Below the pieces are notes generated by a model that saw nothing but the letters and a program-made list of their open reading frames with translations, was not told the origin of the DNA and ran no database searches. Below, piece by piece: positions 36,226-46,091 of a DNA stretch of 55,337 nucleotides. The translations under genes and the position numbers were made by a program. Numbering within the stretch: the stretch's first letter is position 1; each line of letters starts with the position of its first letter. Source of the stretch: Candidatus Peregrinibacteria bacterium (lineage in GTDB: Bacteria > Patescibacteriota > Gracilibacteria > CAIRYL01 > GCA-016699755); contig JANTGK010000005.1 in NCBI GenBank assembly GCA_024762935.1, positions 1 through 55,337 of the forward strand. Reading direction: 5' to 3'.

Positions 36226-37206
36226 CTAAGATTCACTATTTTTAGTAGTAGCTATGCGCAGTGCTTCCACTGAAAATGATGGGTCAATGGGCTTATTTTC
36301 TAATAAAGCGTGCATAAAATATTCGATTTCCTCTCGAAGAGGTTCTTTTTTTGCAACAGATATTGTTACCTTATCTGGCTCAGAAAAGCGTAAAATGTAA
36401 TCAGAAAAAGTATTTGAGCTTTCTTTGAATTTTTCATAATTACTCTCATAAAATTCAATTTTTTGATTAATATAATCCATTTCTAAATATCCTTCTGTGC
36501 CAGTGATATTTAATTTTCTGATTTTTACAGGTGTAATCCAGTTGGCTTGGATATATGCAGAGGCCTTGGAGTACTTCAAGAAAAATTCAACCGCATCTTC
36601 CCGTTTTTCAATATGATTTTTTTGCTTATTGCAATACACCTCTTTTGGTTGTTCCTCGAGGAGGTAGTTTATGATATCAATATCATGAATAGCGAGGTCA
36701 ACGGCGATATTTGCATCTTTAATCTGTGGTGGAAAGCCACCAACACGTCGAGCTATTATAGCCGTTACTTTTCCAAGGCTGCCTTTGTTAATCATGTCCT
36801 TGACCCTTCTCACAGCTGGGTTAAAGCGTTCTATGTGTCCCACAAAGAGATGTGTTTTTTTTGCTTTTGCAAGTTCTATGAGAGCTATTCCTTCTTCGGG
36901 GGTCATAGCAATTGGTTTTTCAAGAAGGCAATGGATTTTTTTATTCAAAAAGTAACGTGTTACCTCTGTATGAAGTTTTGTTGGAACACATATAGAAACA
37001 ACATCTGGTTTTTGATCTGTGTAGAGTTCTTCTGAAGTCTCGTACGTTGGTAAATCGGGATATTTTTTGGAAATATTATCTCGTTGTTTCTTGCTCGGAT
37101 CTACGATTCCACACAGCTGAATATCTTTCAGGAGATCAAGGGTACGAACATGATTACCCCCCATATTTCCCGTTCCAATGACAGCCCATTTAAGTTTTTT
37201 TTGCAT
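36226..37206 (-). CDS. Gfo/Idh/MocA-family NAD-dependent sugar dehydrogenase
   Basis: About 326 residues from MQKKLKWAVIGTGNMGGNHV (ATG at 37206; another ATG six bases earlier). The Rossmann G-x-G-x-x-G lies at the start, VSICVPTKLH follows and the conserved E-K-P is in CLLEKPIAMTPEEG; HDIDIINYLL carries the catalytic-region H-D. In glycan clusters this family oxidises UDP-amino sugars (for example WlbA at C3) to give a keto sugar for a DegT aminotransferase, and the next gene upstream, overlapping by 17 bases, is exactly that. Confidence 0.88.
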   Translation of the reverse strand: MQKKLKWAVIGTGNMGGNHVRTLDLLKDIQLCGIVDPSKKQRDNISKKYPDLPTYETSEELYTDQKPDVVSICVPTKLHTEVTRYFLNKKIHCLLEKPIAMTPEEGIALIELAKAKKTHLFVGHIERFNPAVRRVKDMINKGSLGKVTAIIARRVGGFPPQIKDANIAVDLAIHDIDIINYLLEEQPKEVYCNKQKNHIEKREDAVEFFLKYSKASAYIQANWITPVKIRKLNITGTEGYLEMDYINQKIEFYESNYEKFKESSNTFSDYILRFSEPDKVTISVAKKEPLREEIEYFMHALLENKPIDPSFSVEALRIATTKNSES

Positions 37207-38296
37207 ATGCATGTAAGACAGAAATAATATGTTCCAATTCTTCTTTGGTAAGGTATGGATGAACAGGGAGGCTTATAACTTGAGTAGAGATTCTTTCAGA
37301 TATCGGATAATCATTTTTTTTATACCCCATATTTTGAAAATGAGGATGAAGATGAAGGGGTTTTGGATAGTATTTGCCCGCTCCGATATTATTTTCCCTG
37401 AGGTATTGAAATAAATCATCTCGTTTTACTTTTTTGTTGTCACATTTAATGGTGTATTGGTGATAGACATGTTTTTTGTACTCAGGATGTGAAGGAGGGG
37501 TTATGCCTTCAATATTTTTTATTCCTTGGGTAAGAGTTTTTGCATTTTGAATTCGTTTGTTTGTGAGCATATCTAACTTTTTCAACTGTGCGAGGGCTAT
37601 GGCGGATTGCAAATCTGTTATTCGGTAATTGTACCCGATATCATGGTATTCATATCGAGTCTGCTGACTTTGACCATGATGACGAAATCTTCGGCATTGC
37701 TCAGCATAAAGATCATTACTCGTTGTTATCATTCCTCCTTCTCCGCACATCATATTTTTTGTGGCATAGAACGAAAAGCACCCCATATCTCCATGGGATC
37801 CTGACATGGTATTTTTATATTGAGCAGCATGAGACTGGGCGGCATCCTGAATTATTGTAAGTCCATATTTTTCAGAAATTTTTTTGAGCTGAGTATAGTC
37901 TGCTGGTTGTCCGTAAAGATCTACTGCAATTATAGCCTTGGTTTTTTTGGTGATCTTTTTTTCAACTTCTTTTGGGTCAATGTTAAATGTTGATTCATCA
38001 ATATCAGCAAATATTACTTTTCCATTCTGCATGACGATTGGATTTGCCGTGGCTACAAATGTAAAAGGAGTAGTGATGACTTCATCATCATTTCTTATTC
38101 CAGCAGCGTAAAGTGCAGCATGAAGTGCAGCAGTACCGGAGCTGACAGCAATAGCATGTTTTGTGCCACAATATTCAGCAAAAAGTTCTTCTAATTCTTG
38201 TGTTTTTTTCCCTTGAGCTAACATTCCACTTTCTACGACTTCGAGAAGATTTTTAATTTCAGCTTTATCGAGAGATACCTTGGTGATTGGAATCAT
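37190..38296 (-). CDS. DegT/DnrJ/EryC1 sugar aminotransferase
   Basis: A 368-residue PLP enzyme. AVSSGTAALHAALYAAGI, DEVITTPFTFVATANPI, AVDLYGQPADY and the lysine-bearing FSFYATKNMMCGEGGMI (Schiff base Lys in ATKN) are diagnostic. It transfers an amino group to a keto nucleotide sugar. It overlaps the dehydrogenase gene, so the two likely act in sequence to make an amino sugar. Confidence 0.93.
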   Translation of the reverse strand: MIPITKVSLDKAEIKNLLEVVESGMLAQGKKTQELEELFAEYCGTKHAIAVSSGTAALHAALYAAGIRNDDEVITTPFTFVATANPIVMQNGKVIFADIDESTFNIDPKEVEKKITKKTKAIIAVDLYGQPADYTQLKKISEKYGLTIIQDAAQSHAAQYKNTMSGSHGDMGCFSFYATKNMMCGEGGMITTSNDLYAEQCRRFRHHGQSQQTRYEYHDIGYNYRITDLQSAIALAQLKKLDMLTNKRIQNAKTLTQGIKNIEGITPPSHPEYKKHVYHQYTIKCDNKKVKRDDLFQYLRENNIGAGKYYPKPLHLHPHFQNMGYKKNDYPISERISTQVISLPVHPYLTKEELEHIISVLHAYAKKT

Positions 38297-38353
38297 TGAA
38301 CAAGAAAATCCTCTCCATTGTAGTATGAGTACCTAAAAAAAGACCACCTCTTT

Positions 38354-39442
38354 TTACTTTTCGATAATAGTATCGAGAATAATCTCAGTAGGAGAATGTT
38401 CGGGTCGAAATGGGGGACGTTTGTAGAGATCAATGTTTTGAATAAACTTCTTCATTACTGCTGGATCGTGTTTTGAAAGAAGAGAAGATGAACCAATTCC
38501 ATCCTTATATTCAGCTACATCTCTCATAATAAGACATGGTTTTCCCATAAGCCATGCTTCTGTTTGAATGCTTCCCCCGTCAGAAATGACGCATTGTGAT
38601 GAATGCATAAGGGCGATAAAATCAAAGTAATCATAGCGAGGCCTCATCTCAATATTTTGGTTTTTTTCCAGAAGATGCATGAGGTTGTATTTTATAAGAT
38701 GCTCTTTTGTTGGTGCATGAAGGACGAAGAGAATTTTTATATGTGATGATGCAAAGACTATTTGTTCAATGATTTTTCGAAATTTCTCTTTGTGGACGAT
38801 ATTTTCAAAGCGATGAATCATACACAGGGCATATTTTTCCTTTGGTATTTTTACAGTTGAGTTATGGATATTTTTTAGTGCTATATCGAGGCAATCTGAA
38901 ACGGTATTGTATTTTGTATTAATGACAGTAGCAGAATACCCCTTTAGGTTTTCTTCATCACGATCATTTGGTGCAAAACAAATGTAAGAGAGTTTATCGG
39001 TTACAGTTCGACAAATCTCTTCTGGAAATGGGCTTAACAGGTTGTGTGACCTTCCACCTGCTTCAACATGCACTATTTTGATTCCCGCAACTTTCCCCAT
39101 TATAGCTCCAAGAAGAGTGGAGACAGTATCTCCGTGTACAATGACAATATCGTTCTTCTGAATATGAGAACCAAAGATCTCTTTTTTATGTACGAGTACT
39201 TTCCATATAACTTTTATAATCCATCCCGCCATTTGGAATATTCGCGTGATATCTTTTCCTGTATAGAGGGTGACATTTGGTTTTTTTATACCAAAGTTTT
39301 TTCTGAGATCTTCTACTGTATTTTGGTGCTGTCCCGTAAAAATAAATCGATAAGAAATATTTTTTTGTTGGAGTGCACTCATGATTGGAGAAAGCTTTAT
39401 GAGTTCAGCTTTTGTCCCCAGTATGATAAATATTTGCCTCAT
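38354..39442 (-). CDS. UDP-GlcNAc 2-epimerase-like enzyme
   Basis: A 362-residue GT-B fold epimerase. GTKAELIKLSPIM at the start, FTGQHQNTV, VHGDTVSTLLGA, HVEAGGRSHNLLSPFPEEICR (the canonical sequence is EAGLRT) and SDGGSIQTEAWLMGKPCLIMR (canonical DSGGIQEEA) mark the family, with the catalytic-region changes L to G and T to S worth noting. The usual product is UDP-ManNAc or a similarly epimerised sugar. Its start overlaps the GT2 gene by 38 bases. Confidence 0.85.
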   Translation of the reverse strand: MRQIFIILGTKAELIKLSPIMSALQQKNISYRFIFTGQHQNTVEDLRKNFGIKKPNVTLYTGKDITRIFQMAGWIIKVIWKVLVHKKEIFGSHIQKNDIVIVHGDTVSTLLGAIMGKVAGIKIVHVEAGGRSHNLLSPFPEEICRTVTDKLSYICFAPNDRDEENLKGYSATVINTKYNTVSDCLDIALKNIHNSTVKIPKEKYALCMIHRFENIVHKEKFRKIIEQIVFASSHIKILFVLHAPTKEHLIKYNLMHLLEKNQNIEMRPRYDYFDFIALMHSSQCVISDGGSIQTEAWLMGKPCLIMRDVAEYKDGIGSSSLLSKHDPAVMKKFIQNIDLYKRPPFRPEHSPTEIILDTIIEK

Positions 39443-40385
39443 ATTCCTGTTTTCTTAAAAGATAGAGTATTTTTTCTTGGTTGATTCGTGACCTATCTAG
39501 CATATCGGCAATGAGTCCGAGAATAAAGATTAATATACCGAAGAAATTTAATGTGGCTCCAAGGAGACCAAAAGTAGAAAATCTTCCAAAATTTCCATGA
39601 ATGAAGACATATCCGAAGATAAAGAGATCAATAAAAAATCCTATTTGAAATACTAAGAATCCAATAGTCCCAAAAAATTGCAAAGGTTTATGATCCCTGT
39701 AGAATTTTATGATAATCAGGAAGGAGCGAAGGGTAAATTGAAAAAGATTTCCTGCAACTCTTGACTCTCTATCCTTATAGTATCGTACGGAAATAGGAAT
39801 CTGTTTCAGTCGAAATTTTTTATAACAGAGGTCGAGAAGTGTTTCCTGAGTACTGACAAATTCTCCAATAACATTGAGATGGAGAAGTACTTCTCGGGAG
39901 AATGCTCGAAAACCACAAGCAGCATCTTCAATTGTTTGTTTTGCGATAAGAGAAATGAGCTTACTCATCATTTTGTTTCCAAGATATTTGGTAGCAGACA
40001 TGTATTTTTCCTTTTTTGAACCAGAAAAAAAGCGATTTCCAGAAGTGAAATCTGCTTTCCTGTGAATAATCGGCTGAATAAGATCTTTTATCTGGTTACT
40101 ATTAAACTGATTATCGGCATCAATCATTACGAGTATGTCGCCTTTGTTTTTTAGTGTCCATTCAACAGCAGAATGAAATGCTGCTCCTTCTCCCAGGTTA
40201 ATAGAATGAGATACGACTATTGCACCTGCTTTTTTGGCAATTTCTGAAGTATTATCTGTTGATCCATCATCAATAACAACAACATCATATTTATCAATAC
40301 CATCAAATTTTTTTGGAAGATCACGAAGTGTTTTTAATATTCGTTTTTCTTCATTAAGTGCCGGTATTCCAATAACAAGTTTCAT
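39405..40385 (-). CDS. DPM1/GtrB-like glycosyltransferase (GT2)
   Basis: A 326-residue enzyme. KLVIGIPALNEEKRILKTL, VVVIDDGSTDNTSEIA and MIDADNQFNSNQ (D-x-D region) form the GT-A site; EDAACGFRAFSRE is typical of the DPM1 subgroup. Two C-terminal helices (about 225-300) anchor it. It probably loads a sugar onto polyprenyl phosphate, with the GtrA gene downstream supplying flippase function. Its TGA stop is one of two in the window, and it overlaps the epimerase gene by 38 bases. Confidence 0.9.
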   Translation of the reverse strand: MKLVIGIPALNEEKRILKTLRDLPKKFDGIDKYDVVVIDDGSTDNTSEIAKKAGAIVVSHSINLGEGAAFHSAVEWTLKNKGDILVMIDADNQFNSNQIKDLIQPIIHRKADFTSGNRFFSGSKKEKYMSATKYLGNKMMSKLISLIAKQTIEDAACGFRAFSREVLLHLNVIGEFVSTQETLLDLCYKKFRLKQIPISVRYYKDRESRVAGNLFQFTLRSFLIIIKFYRDHKPLQFFGTIGFLVFQIGFFIDLFIFGYVFIHGNFGRFSTFGLLGATLNFFGILIFILGLIADMLDRSRINQEKILYLLRKQEYEANIYHTGDKS

Positions 40386-40479
40386 GTTTATTTTTTTATC
40401 TTCCTATTTTCTCAAAATTGCTCTATAAAAACAATATATTGACATTGTGAAAATAAATAAATATATCAAAAAATATCTT

Positions 40480-40899
40480 TTATCGAAAAACAAAATACTT
40501 TCGGGCGAGAAAGTTCCAGAACACTACAACAAGGGAAAGAAGTTTTGCAACTATGATAGAGAGGCCCATGTGTTCATGAAAGAGCCACATAAGAATCATG
40601 GTCATGATCAGTCCGACAATGCCGATGAAAACAAAAGTAGAAATATCTCTAAAATGCTGCACCTTTGAAATACTTTTCATTTCCCGTGAAAAAACCCAAA
40701 GATTACTGAGAAGATAGTTAATGGTGACTCCGATACAAAAACCAAATACCGTTGCGATAAGATAATGAAACTGAAACCCAGTAGAGAACAAAACAACAAA
40801 AAAAGTATCTCCGATTGCAGCTGCCCCTCCCACAAAAAAATAGCGAAAAAATTGAAGACTACTATTATTCGTTTTTTGTATGATAAGCGTTTTAATCAT
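40480..40899 (-). CDS. GtrA-family flippase-like protein
   Basis: A 139-residue protein with four helices, the GtrA size and layout. FFRYFFVGGAAAIGDTFFVV and GVTINYLLSNLWVFSR are family signatures. GtrA proteins help move polyprenyl-linked sugars across the membrane, or act as accessory proteins to GT2 enzymes such as the neighbouring GtrB-like gene. It lies nine bases after the FAD oxidoreductase gene. Confidence 0.9.
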   Translation of the reverse strand: MIKTLIIQKTNNSSLQFFRYFFVGGAAAIGDTFFVVLFSTGFQFHYLIATVFGFCIGVTINYLLSNLWVFSREMKSISKVQHFRDISTFVFIGIVGLIMTMILMWLFHEHMGLSIIVAKLLSLVVVFWNFLARKYFVFR

Positions 40900-40908
40900 T
40901 GTATAGCA

Positions 40909-42486
40909 TTATGCAGGTTTGACCTGAGGAGATCTTTTTGGTTTTTGAATGACATCTGATTGCTCCCCCTGATTCTCTTCGTGATATTCTGTTTCAGTAT
41001 TAATGGACCAGATATTTTCTTTGCCAAAGATGCCAAATCGAATATTTCGGACTGCACGAATGGCTGAGAGCATGGAGTGATCTTGATTATTGTATTTATG
41101 CATTCCGTTCCTTCCAATACAAAAAAGATTTGAAATATCATTCAAATATTCTTTTACGACTTCGATGTGATTGTAACTGCCAAAATATGCAGGGTATGCC
41201 TTTGGGGTTTTAATAACAACGGCATCTAAAATATCTTTCTCGTGAATGATTCCAATATGTTCGAGTTCTTTCGCTCCAAAGGTTTTCATTTCAGAATCTG
41301 ACTTTTCCCATATTTCATCTCCCTCATTGCAGAAATACTCTAATCCAATCCAGGTTGTATTGGGGTCTTTTACAAGGTATGGACTCCAATTATTAAAAAT
41401 TTGAAGTCGACCTACTTTTACATCTGGTTCTTGAATATAAATCCAATTATCTTTAATTTTTCCCCCATCAGTATTTTTTATGGCAAGTTTCTTTACGAGA
41501 AGTCCGACAGTTAAAAAATCTCTGTATTGTAGTGATGTGCCAATTTTTTTCACTTTTTTTGGCATTTTTCCCCGCCAGTTTTCACAGAGATCTTTTATGG
41601 GCATAGTGGAAAAAAAATAATCTGCATGGAGGGATGTCCTCAAATGTGATTTTGTATTTTCTGCTGTGATTTTTTTAATATTTCCGGTTTGTTTGCACTG
41701 AAAAATTTCTGATGCTTTTGTGTTGATTCGTATCTCTCCGCCTTTTGTCTTTACCATTTGTGCAACCTCTTCCCACATTTGCCCCGGTCCATATTTTGGG
41801 TAGAGGAATTTACTGATGAGACTTGTCTCCACATTTTTTTGGCGGAGATCTTTTGTTGTTTTTGGGATGAGATTACTCAGTGCATGTTTCAAGACCTTTG
41901 TGATGGATATTCCCTTGATCCGTTGAGCTCCCCATTCGGGTTTAATTTTGTCACATGTTTTTCCCCAAACTTTTTCTGTGTAATCTCGAAAAAATGTCTG
42001 ATAGAGTTCTTTTCCAAATCGGTTAATAAAAAAGTCTTCAAGAGATTTTTCTTTTTGAATAGGAAAGAGTTTAATCCTCAGATAGCTAAATGACATTTTT
42101 ATCATGCGGATTATTCCAAGGTTTATAATGGTATTTTTACTAAGAGTAATGGGGTAATCAAAAAACTTCCGAAGAAAAAAGATTCGTGAAAGTCTGTTCC
42201 GAATGAGCATTTTTTTTCTTGCCTTCTGTACTGGTTTTTCAAGACTCTCAACAGGAAGAATATTCTGCCACCATTCCATCACCACGTCTGATTTTGAAAA
42301 AAAACGGTGTCCACCGATATCAATGCGATTTCCTTTATAATTTACAGTACGTGAAATACCTCCAATCTCACTACTCATTTCTAATATAATAGGTTTTATA
42401 TCTGTTTTTGTAACAAGTTCATAAGCAGCAGTGAGTCCTGCAGGACCTGCGCCAATAATAATTGCTGTTTTTTGTTTTTCTTTCAT
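40909..42486 (-). CDS. FAD-dependent amine-oxidase-fold oxidoreductase
   Basis: A 525-residue flavoprotein. The dinucleotide-binding [15 protein letters not shown] at the N-terminus, [13 protein letters not shown] and [14 protein letters not shown] are typical of the COG1232/UDP-galactopyranose mutase-like group found in O-antigen clusters; [19 protein letters not shown] near the C-terminus closes the FAD site. A sugar- or polyprenyl-modifying redox role is likely. The ~30-residue C-terminal tail is polar and extra. Confidence 0.85.
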   Translation of the reverse strand: MKEKQKTAIIIGAGPAGLTAAYELVTKTDIKPIILEMSSEIGGISRTVNYKGNRIDIGGHRFFSKSDVVMEWWQNILPVESLEKPVQKARKKMLIRNRLSRIFFLRKFFDYPITLSKNTIINLGIIRMIKMSFSYLRIKLFPIQKEKSLEDFFINRFGKELYQTFFRDYTEKVWGKTCDKIKPEWGAQRIKGISITKVLKHALSNLIPKTTKDLRQKNVETSLISKFLYPKYGPGQMWEEVAQMVKTKGGEIRINTKASEIFQCKQTGNIKKITAENTKSHLRTSLHADYFFSTMPIKDLCENWRGKMPKKVKKIGTSLQYRDFLTVGLLVKKLAIKNTDGGKIKDNWIYIQEPDVKVGRLQIFNNWSPYLVKDPNTTWIGLEYFCNEGDEIWEKSDSEMKTFGAKELEHIGIIHEKDILDAVVIKTPKAYPAYFGSYNHIEVVKEYLNDISNLFCIGRNGMHKYNNQDHSMLSAIRAVRNIRFGIFGKENIWSINTETEYHEENQGEQSDVIQKPKRSPQVKPA

Positions 42487-42558
42487 CTCCGTTATATTTT
42501 CCGGGAATTATACCAAAAGATACCTCTTTTTCCTAGGGAAAAAGGTGAGATGAACTAT

Positions 42559-44493
42559 TTATTTTTTTACAGAGTATATTACAAAAGATTCATTTCTATA
42601 CACTTCTGGTATTTGGGAGAATGATTCTTTTGGGGACGCAAGGACAAAGTCAATTTTATAATCAGAAATGAGCTCTTTCCAGTGTGCTTGTGGATTCTCT
42701 TGAATATTGATGCGTTTTATCCATTCCATTGCATACTCTCTGTTGAATGTGCCTTGAGCCCCTTCTCTTTGTGACACAAAGAGGCTTTTTCCGAGGTGGT
42801 CACGTATATGAAAAGCTTCACCTGCTACAGCAGATGTTGAAAAGATAAGATCATCATCTTTGATATTCTCAGATATCCACCTATCAGATGTACTCATATT
42901 GCTAAGAGGTGAGTGCACAAATGTTGGATATTTGTTACTCAATAATGCTCCAACAGAAAGAATGATAACGAGGGGTATGAATCCCGTAAAAGCTTTCTGA
43001 ATATTTTGTGTTTGAGAAAAGTATTTTGTAATCAATAGGAGCATCCCAAGGATAAGAATCGCTGGGAGAATTTTTTCTACCCAGAGAAATATGTATCCGA
43101 GTGATAGCAGTGGGTCAGAAATAATGTGTGTTATAAAATCTTTTCCGTTTGCCATTTGGGTTGCAAATTCTGTTGACCATAATTCTATTCCAAAGAGAAT
43201 GAGAAGGGTGACCATCAGTACAGGAAGAAAAAGCCACTTGTGCTCCATAAATACTTTTCGTTTGAGGAGGAGAATCACTCCTATGAGAAGTACTATCGAA
43301 AGAGGAAGGAAAAAGGCAGTTCCTCCATAGAGAGCTATAATGGCAGATGTTCCAAATAGAAGCTTTTCATACAGTGTTGACCTCGGTTTGACGTACTCAT
43401 TGAAGCACACAAAGAGAAAACTAATCAGGAGGATGATTTTGAGCCAAATAGCAATTCGATAGAGTTGGAATTGACCAAAAAGTGCAATATGAAAAACATC
43501 AAAACCAATAAAGCCCATAAGCATAAGAGCGATTCCAGAGGAACAAAAAAGAACAATACTATATTTTTGTTTTGGGGAGAAGGCAGTGCTCCAATATGAG
43601 GCAAGAGCAAAGAGGAAAAGTGGAATATAAATAATGAGGACGATATTTGGACTTCCAAAGTGATTTGTAAAGAATATCCATGGAACACGTTCCTTCATAA
43701 AGGCTATCCATTCCGGATCTACTATGGTGAAAAATCCCATCTCATTCCCAGAGTTTCCATTCATCGAAATAAGGAGAATAGTAAGGGCAAAGAGGGGAAT
43801 AAAAAAATATGTCAGTGAGAAATATTTTTTGTCCTGAATGACATCTCGAAAAAGAGTATAAATTCCCATAAAAAAAGCGATTGGAAGAGCGCTGACAATG
43901 TGAATAAGTATTCCAATTGATACAAGAATCCATGAGAGAAGTGCTCTTCCCAAAAGGAAAAGTCCGAGCGCAAAAGTTAAAAGAGAGATGGCAAGTGATC
44001 GAGCATGAAGTTCTGTTCCGTAGCTAAAAATCCATGACTGGGAAGGGAGGGCATTGCAGATAAAACCTTCGTGTCCAATAAGAAAAAAAGTGGGAGCGAC
44101 AAGTGCAAAAATCCAGTGTCTTGAAAGAGCATACGCAATACAGGTTATTCCCAGAAAGAAGAGAAACTGAGAAAGAACGCTCACCCAAAAGATTCCTCTG
44201 TAAATATTGTTTGGATCTCCAAAAAAAGAAAGTCCGACGATTTCATCAAAGAAAGATGCATCTGCCTGAGTATTTTTCATAAGAAAATCTCTGGAATATG
44301 CGGTTGGTTCTGTTACATGAAAGAGAGGTGGCATATAGAATTTCTGGTCCTCTCGTTCTGTGTAGTATCCAGGAAAAATAAAGAGAGAAAAAAGTGTGTA
44401 TATGAGTGAAAGACTAACGGCAAGAAGGGGGAAGAAATACATTCCTTTCTTGTTTTCTTTTTTTTGGGATGATTTTGTATTTATGCTACTCAT
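42559..44493 (-). CDS. Polytopic membrane protein, GT-C-like
   Basis: A 644-residue protein: basic N-terminus, about 13 helices and a C-terminal extracytoplasmic domain of about 120 residues with SDRWISENIKDDDLIFST, a loop type seen in oligosaccharyltransferase-like and DUF6798-like proteins. The first loop carries YYTEREDQKFYMPPLFHVTEP. I do not recognise the family with confidence. It is the first gene of the minus-strand glycan cluster, lying four bases after guaB. Confidence 0.6.
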   Translation of the reverse strand: MSSINTKSSQKKENKKGMYFFPLLAVSLSLIYTLFSLFIFPGYYTEREDQKFYMPPLFHVTEPTAYSRDFLMKNTQADASFFDEIVGLSFFGDPNNIYRGIFWVSVLSQFLFFLGITCIAYALSRHWIFALVAPTFFLIGHEGFICNALPSQSWIFSYGTELHARSLAISLLTFALGLFLLGRALLSWILVSIGILIHIVSALPIAFFMGIYTLFRDVIQDKKYFSLTYFFIPLFALTILLISMNGNSGNEMGFFTIVDPEWIAFMKERVPWIFFTNHFGSPNIVLIIYIPLFLFALASYWSTAFSPKQKYSIVLFCSSGIALMLMGFIGFDVFHIALFGQFQLYRIAIWLKIILLISFLFVCFNEYVKPRSTLYEKLLFGTSAIIALYGGTAFFLPLSIVLLIGVILLLKRKVFMEHKWLFLPVLMVTLLILFGIELWSTEFATQMANGKDFITHIISDPLLSLGYIFLWVEKILPAILILGMLLLITKYFSQTQNIQKAFTGFIPLVIILSVGALLSNKYPTFVHSPLSNMSTSDRWISENIKDDDLIFSTSAVAGEAFHIRDHLGKSLFVSQREGAQGTFNREYAMEWIKRINIQENPQAHWKELISDYKIDFVLASPKESFSQIPEVYRNESFVIYSVKK

Positions 44494-44497
44494 ATGA

Positions 44498-45976
44498 TTA
44501 GTTTCCTCGATAGTTTGGAGCCTCTCGAGTAATCATGATATCATGAGGGTGACTTTCTGTAAGTGATGCTTGAGTAATTTGAATAAATTTCGATTTCTCT
44601 TGAAGCTCTCTTATTGTTGCGCATCCTTGATATCCCATGGAACTTTTTAGTCCTCCCATAAGCTGAAAAATTTCAGTTTGAACAGACCCTTTGAAGAGTG
44701 TGCGTCCTTCGATTCCTTCTGGTACAAACTTTTCGGCATCAGAGACATCAGCTTGTCCGTATCGTTCTTTTCCTCCTTGAGCCATGGCACCAATCGATCC
44801 CATGCCACGGTAAGATTTCCATGTTTTTCCTTCAGAAAAGATGATTTCTCCTGGTGATTCTTGTGTTCCAGCAAGAAGAGACCCAAGCATGACGGTATCT
44901 CCTCCAGCAGCAATAGCTTTTGCAATATCACCTGAATATTTTACTCCTCCATCTGCAATAAGCTGTATTCCCTGCTTTTTTGCTTCACGAGAACAATCTA
45001 AAATAGCTGAGAGTTGAGGAACTCCAATAGCAGTGACAACACGAGTGGTGCATATTGACCCTGGTCCAATTCCAACCTTTATGGCATCTGCACCAGCGTC
45101 AGCCAAAAACTGAACTGCCTCTGGTGTGGCGATATTCCCTCCTACAACAGGAAGATCTGGATACTTTTTTTTGATAAACCGTATGGTATCTCCTACACCT
45201 TTACTGTGACCATGTGCTGTATCAACAACGAGAGCATCAATACCTGCATTTACTAGTTTTTCTACTCGTTCTTCCATATTTTTTGCTGGCCCTACGGCTG
45301 CAGCAGTTCGAAGGCGACCACCTTGATCGAGAGTTGCATGGGGATAGTCTTGCTTTTTTTCGAGATCTTTTCTGGTAACCATGGCGAAGAGATTACCTGT
45401 TTTATCAACCACAAGGAGTTTTGAATGCTTAGATTCTTCAAGAATTTCATATGCTTCCTCGAGAGATATGCCTTTATCGGCTAATAAAAGGTCTTTTGCT
45501 TCTGTCATCCTTTTTGATACGGGATTATTTGCGTGACGACTGATAAAGTAATCATTTGCAGTAATGAGCCCGAGAACTTTTCCATGAGGATCTCCACCTT
45601 CAGTAACAGGAATGGCTTTGAAACCTTCTTTTTTTCGGATACGAAAAATATCAGCAATAGTGACTTCTGGTCCAACGACCATGGGGTTGTGAATAAAACC
45701 ATTTTCAAAACGTTTTACTTTTTTTACTTCACAGGCCTGTGCATCAGGACTAAGGTTTTTGTGAATAACACCAATTCCACCAATAAGTGCCATAGCAATG
45801 GCCATATCTGATTCAGTAACAGTATCCATAGCAGCGGAGACAATCGGTGTTTTTACTGGTATTTGTGGTGTAAAAAAAGATTCCGTATTTGTTTTTGCTG
45901 GGAGAACTTCCGAATACTGTGGAGTCAGAAGGACATCATCGAATGTAAGCTTTTGAGGAATGATTTTTTGAGTCAT
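44498..45976 (-). CDS. guaB: IMP dehydrogenase
   Basis: The start is the ATG at 45976 ([19 protein letters not shown]), the usual IMPDH opening; codons further upstream run into fusA's control region. The product is about 492 residues: a TIM barrel split by two CBS domains (about 95-210; [32 protein letters not shown]), the catalytic-Cys loop [27 protein letters not shown] and SYRGMGS. It performs the first committed step of GMP synthesis. It is divergent from fusA, with about 115 bases between starts. Confidence 0.95.
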   Translation of the reverse strand: MTQKIIPQKLTFDDVLLTPQYSEVLPAKTNTESFFTPQIPVKTPIVSAAMDTVTESDMAIAMALIGGIGVIHKNLSPDAQACEVKKVKRFENGFIHNPMVVGPEVTIADIFRIRKKEGFKAIPVTEGGDPHGKVLGLITANDYFISRHANNPVSKRMTEAKDLLLADKGISLEEAYEILEESKHSKLLVVDKTGNLFAMVTRKDLEKKQDYPHATLDQGGRLRTAAAVGPAKNMEERVEKLVNAGIDALVVDTAHGHSKGVGDTIRFIKKKYPDLPVVGGNIATPEAVQFLADAGADAIKVGIGPGSICTTRVVTAIGVPQLSAILDCSREAKKQGIQLIADGGVKYSGDIAKAIAAGGDTVMLGSLLAGTQESPGEIIFSEGKTWKSYRGMGSIGAMAQGGKERYGQADVSDAEKFVPEGIEGRTLFKGSVQTEIFQLMGGLKSSMGYQGCATIRELQEKSKFIQITQASLTESHPHDIMITREAPNYRGN

Positions 45977-46091
45977 GATTTTTATGATTTTATGCATTTT
46001 ACCGTGCTTAACTTTGTGTTGCAAATTTTTTATTGGACAGGGGACTTCTTTTTCCTTAAAATCCGCTGGCATATTTTCTTTTCTCTTTGCC

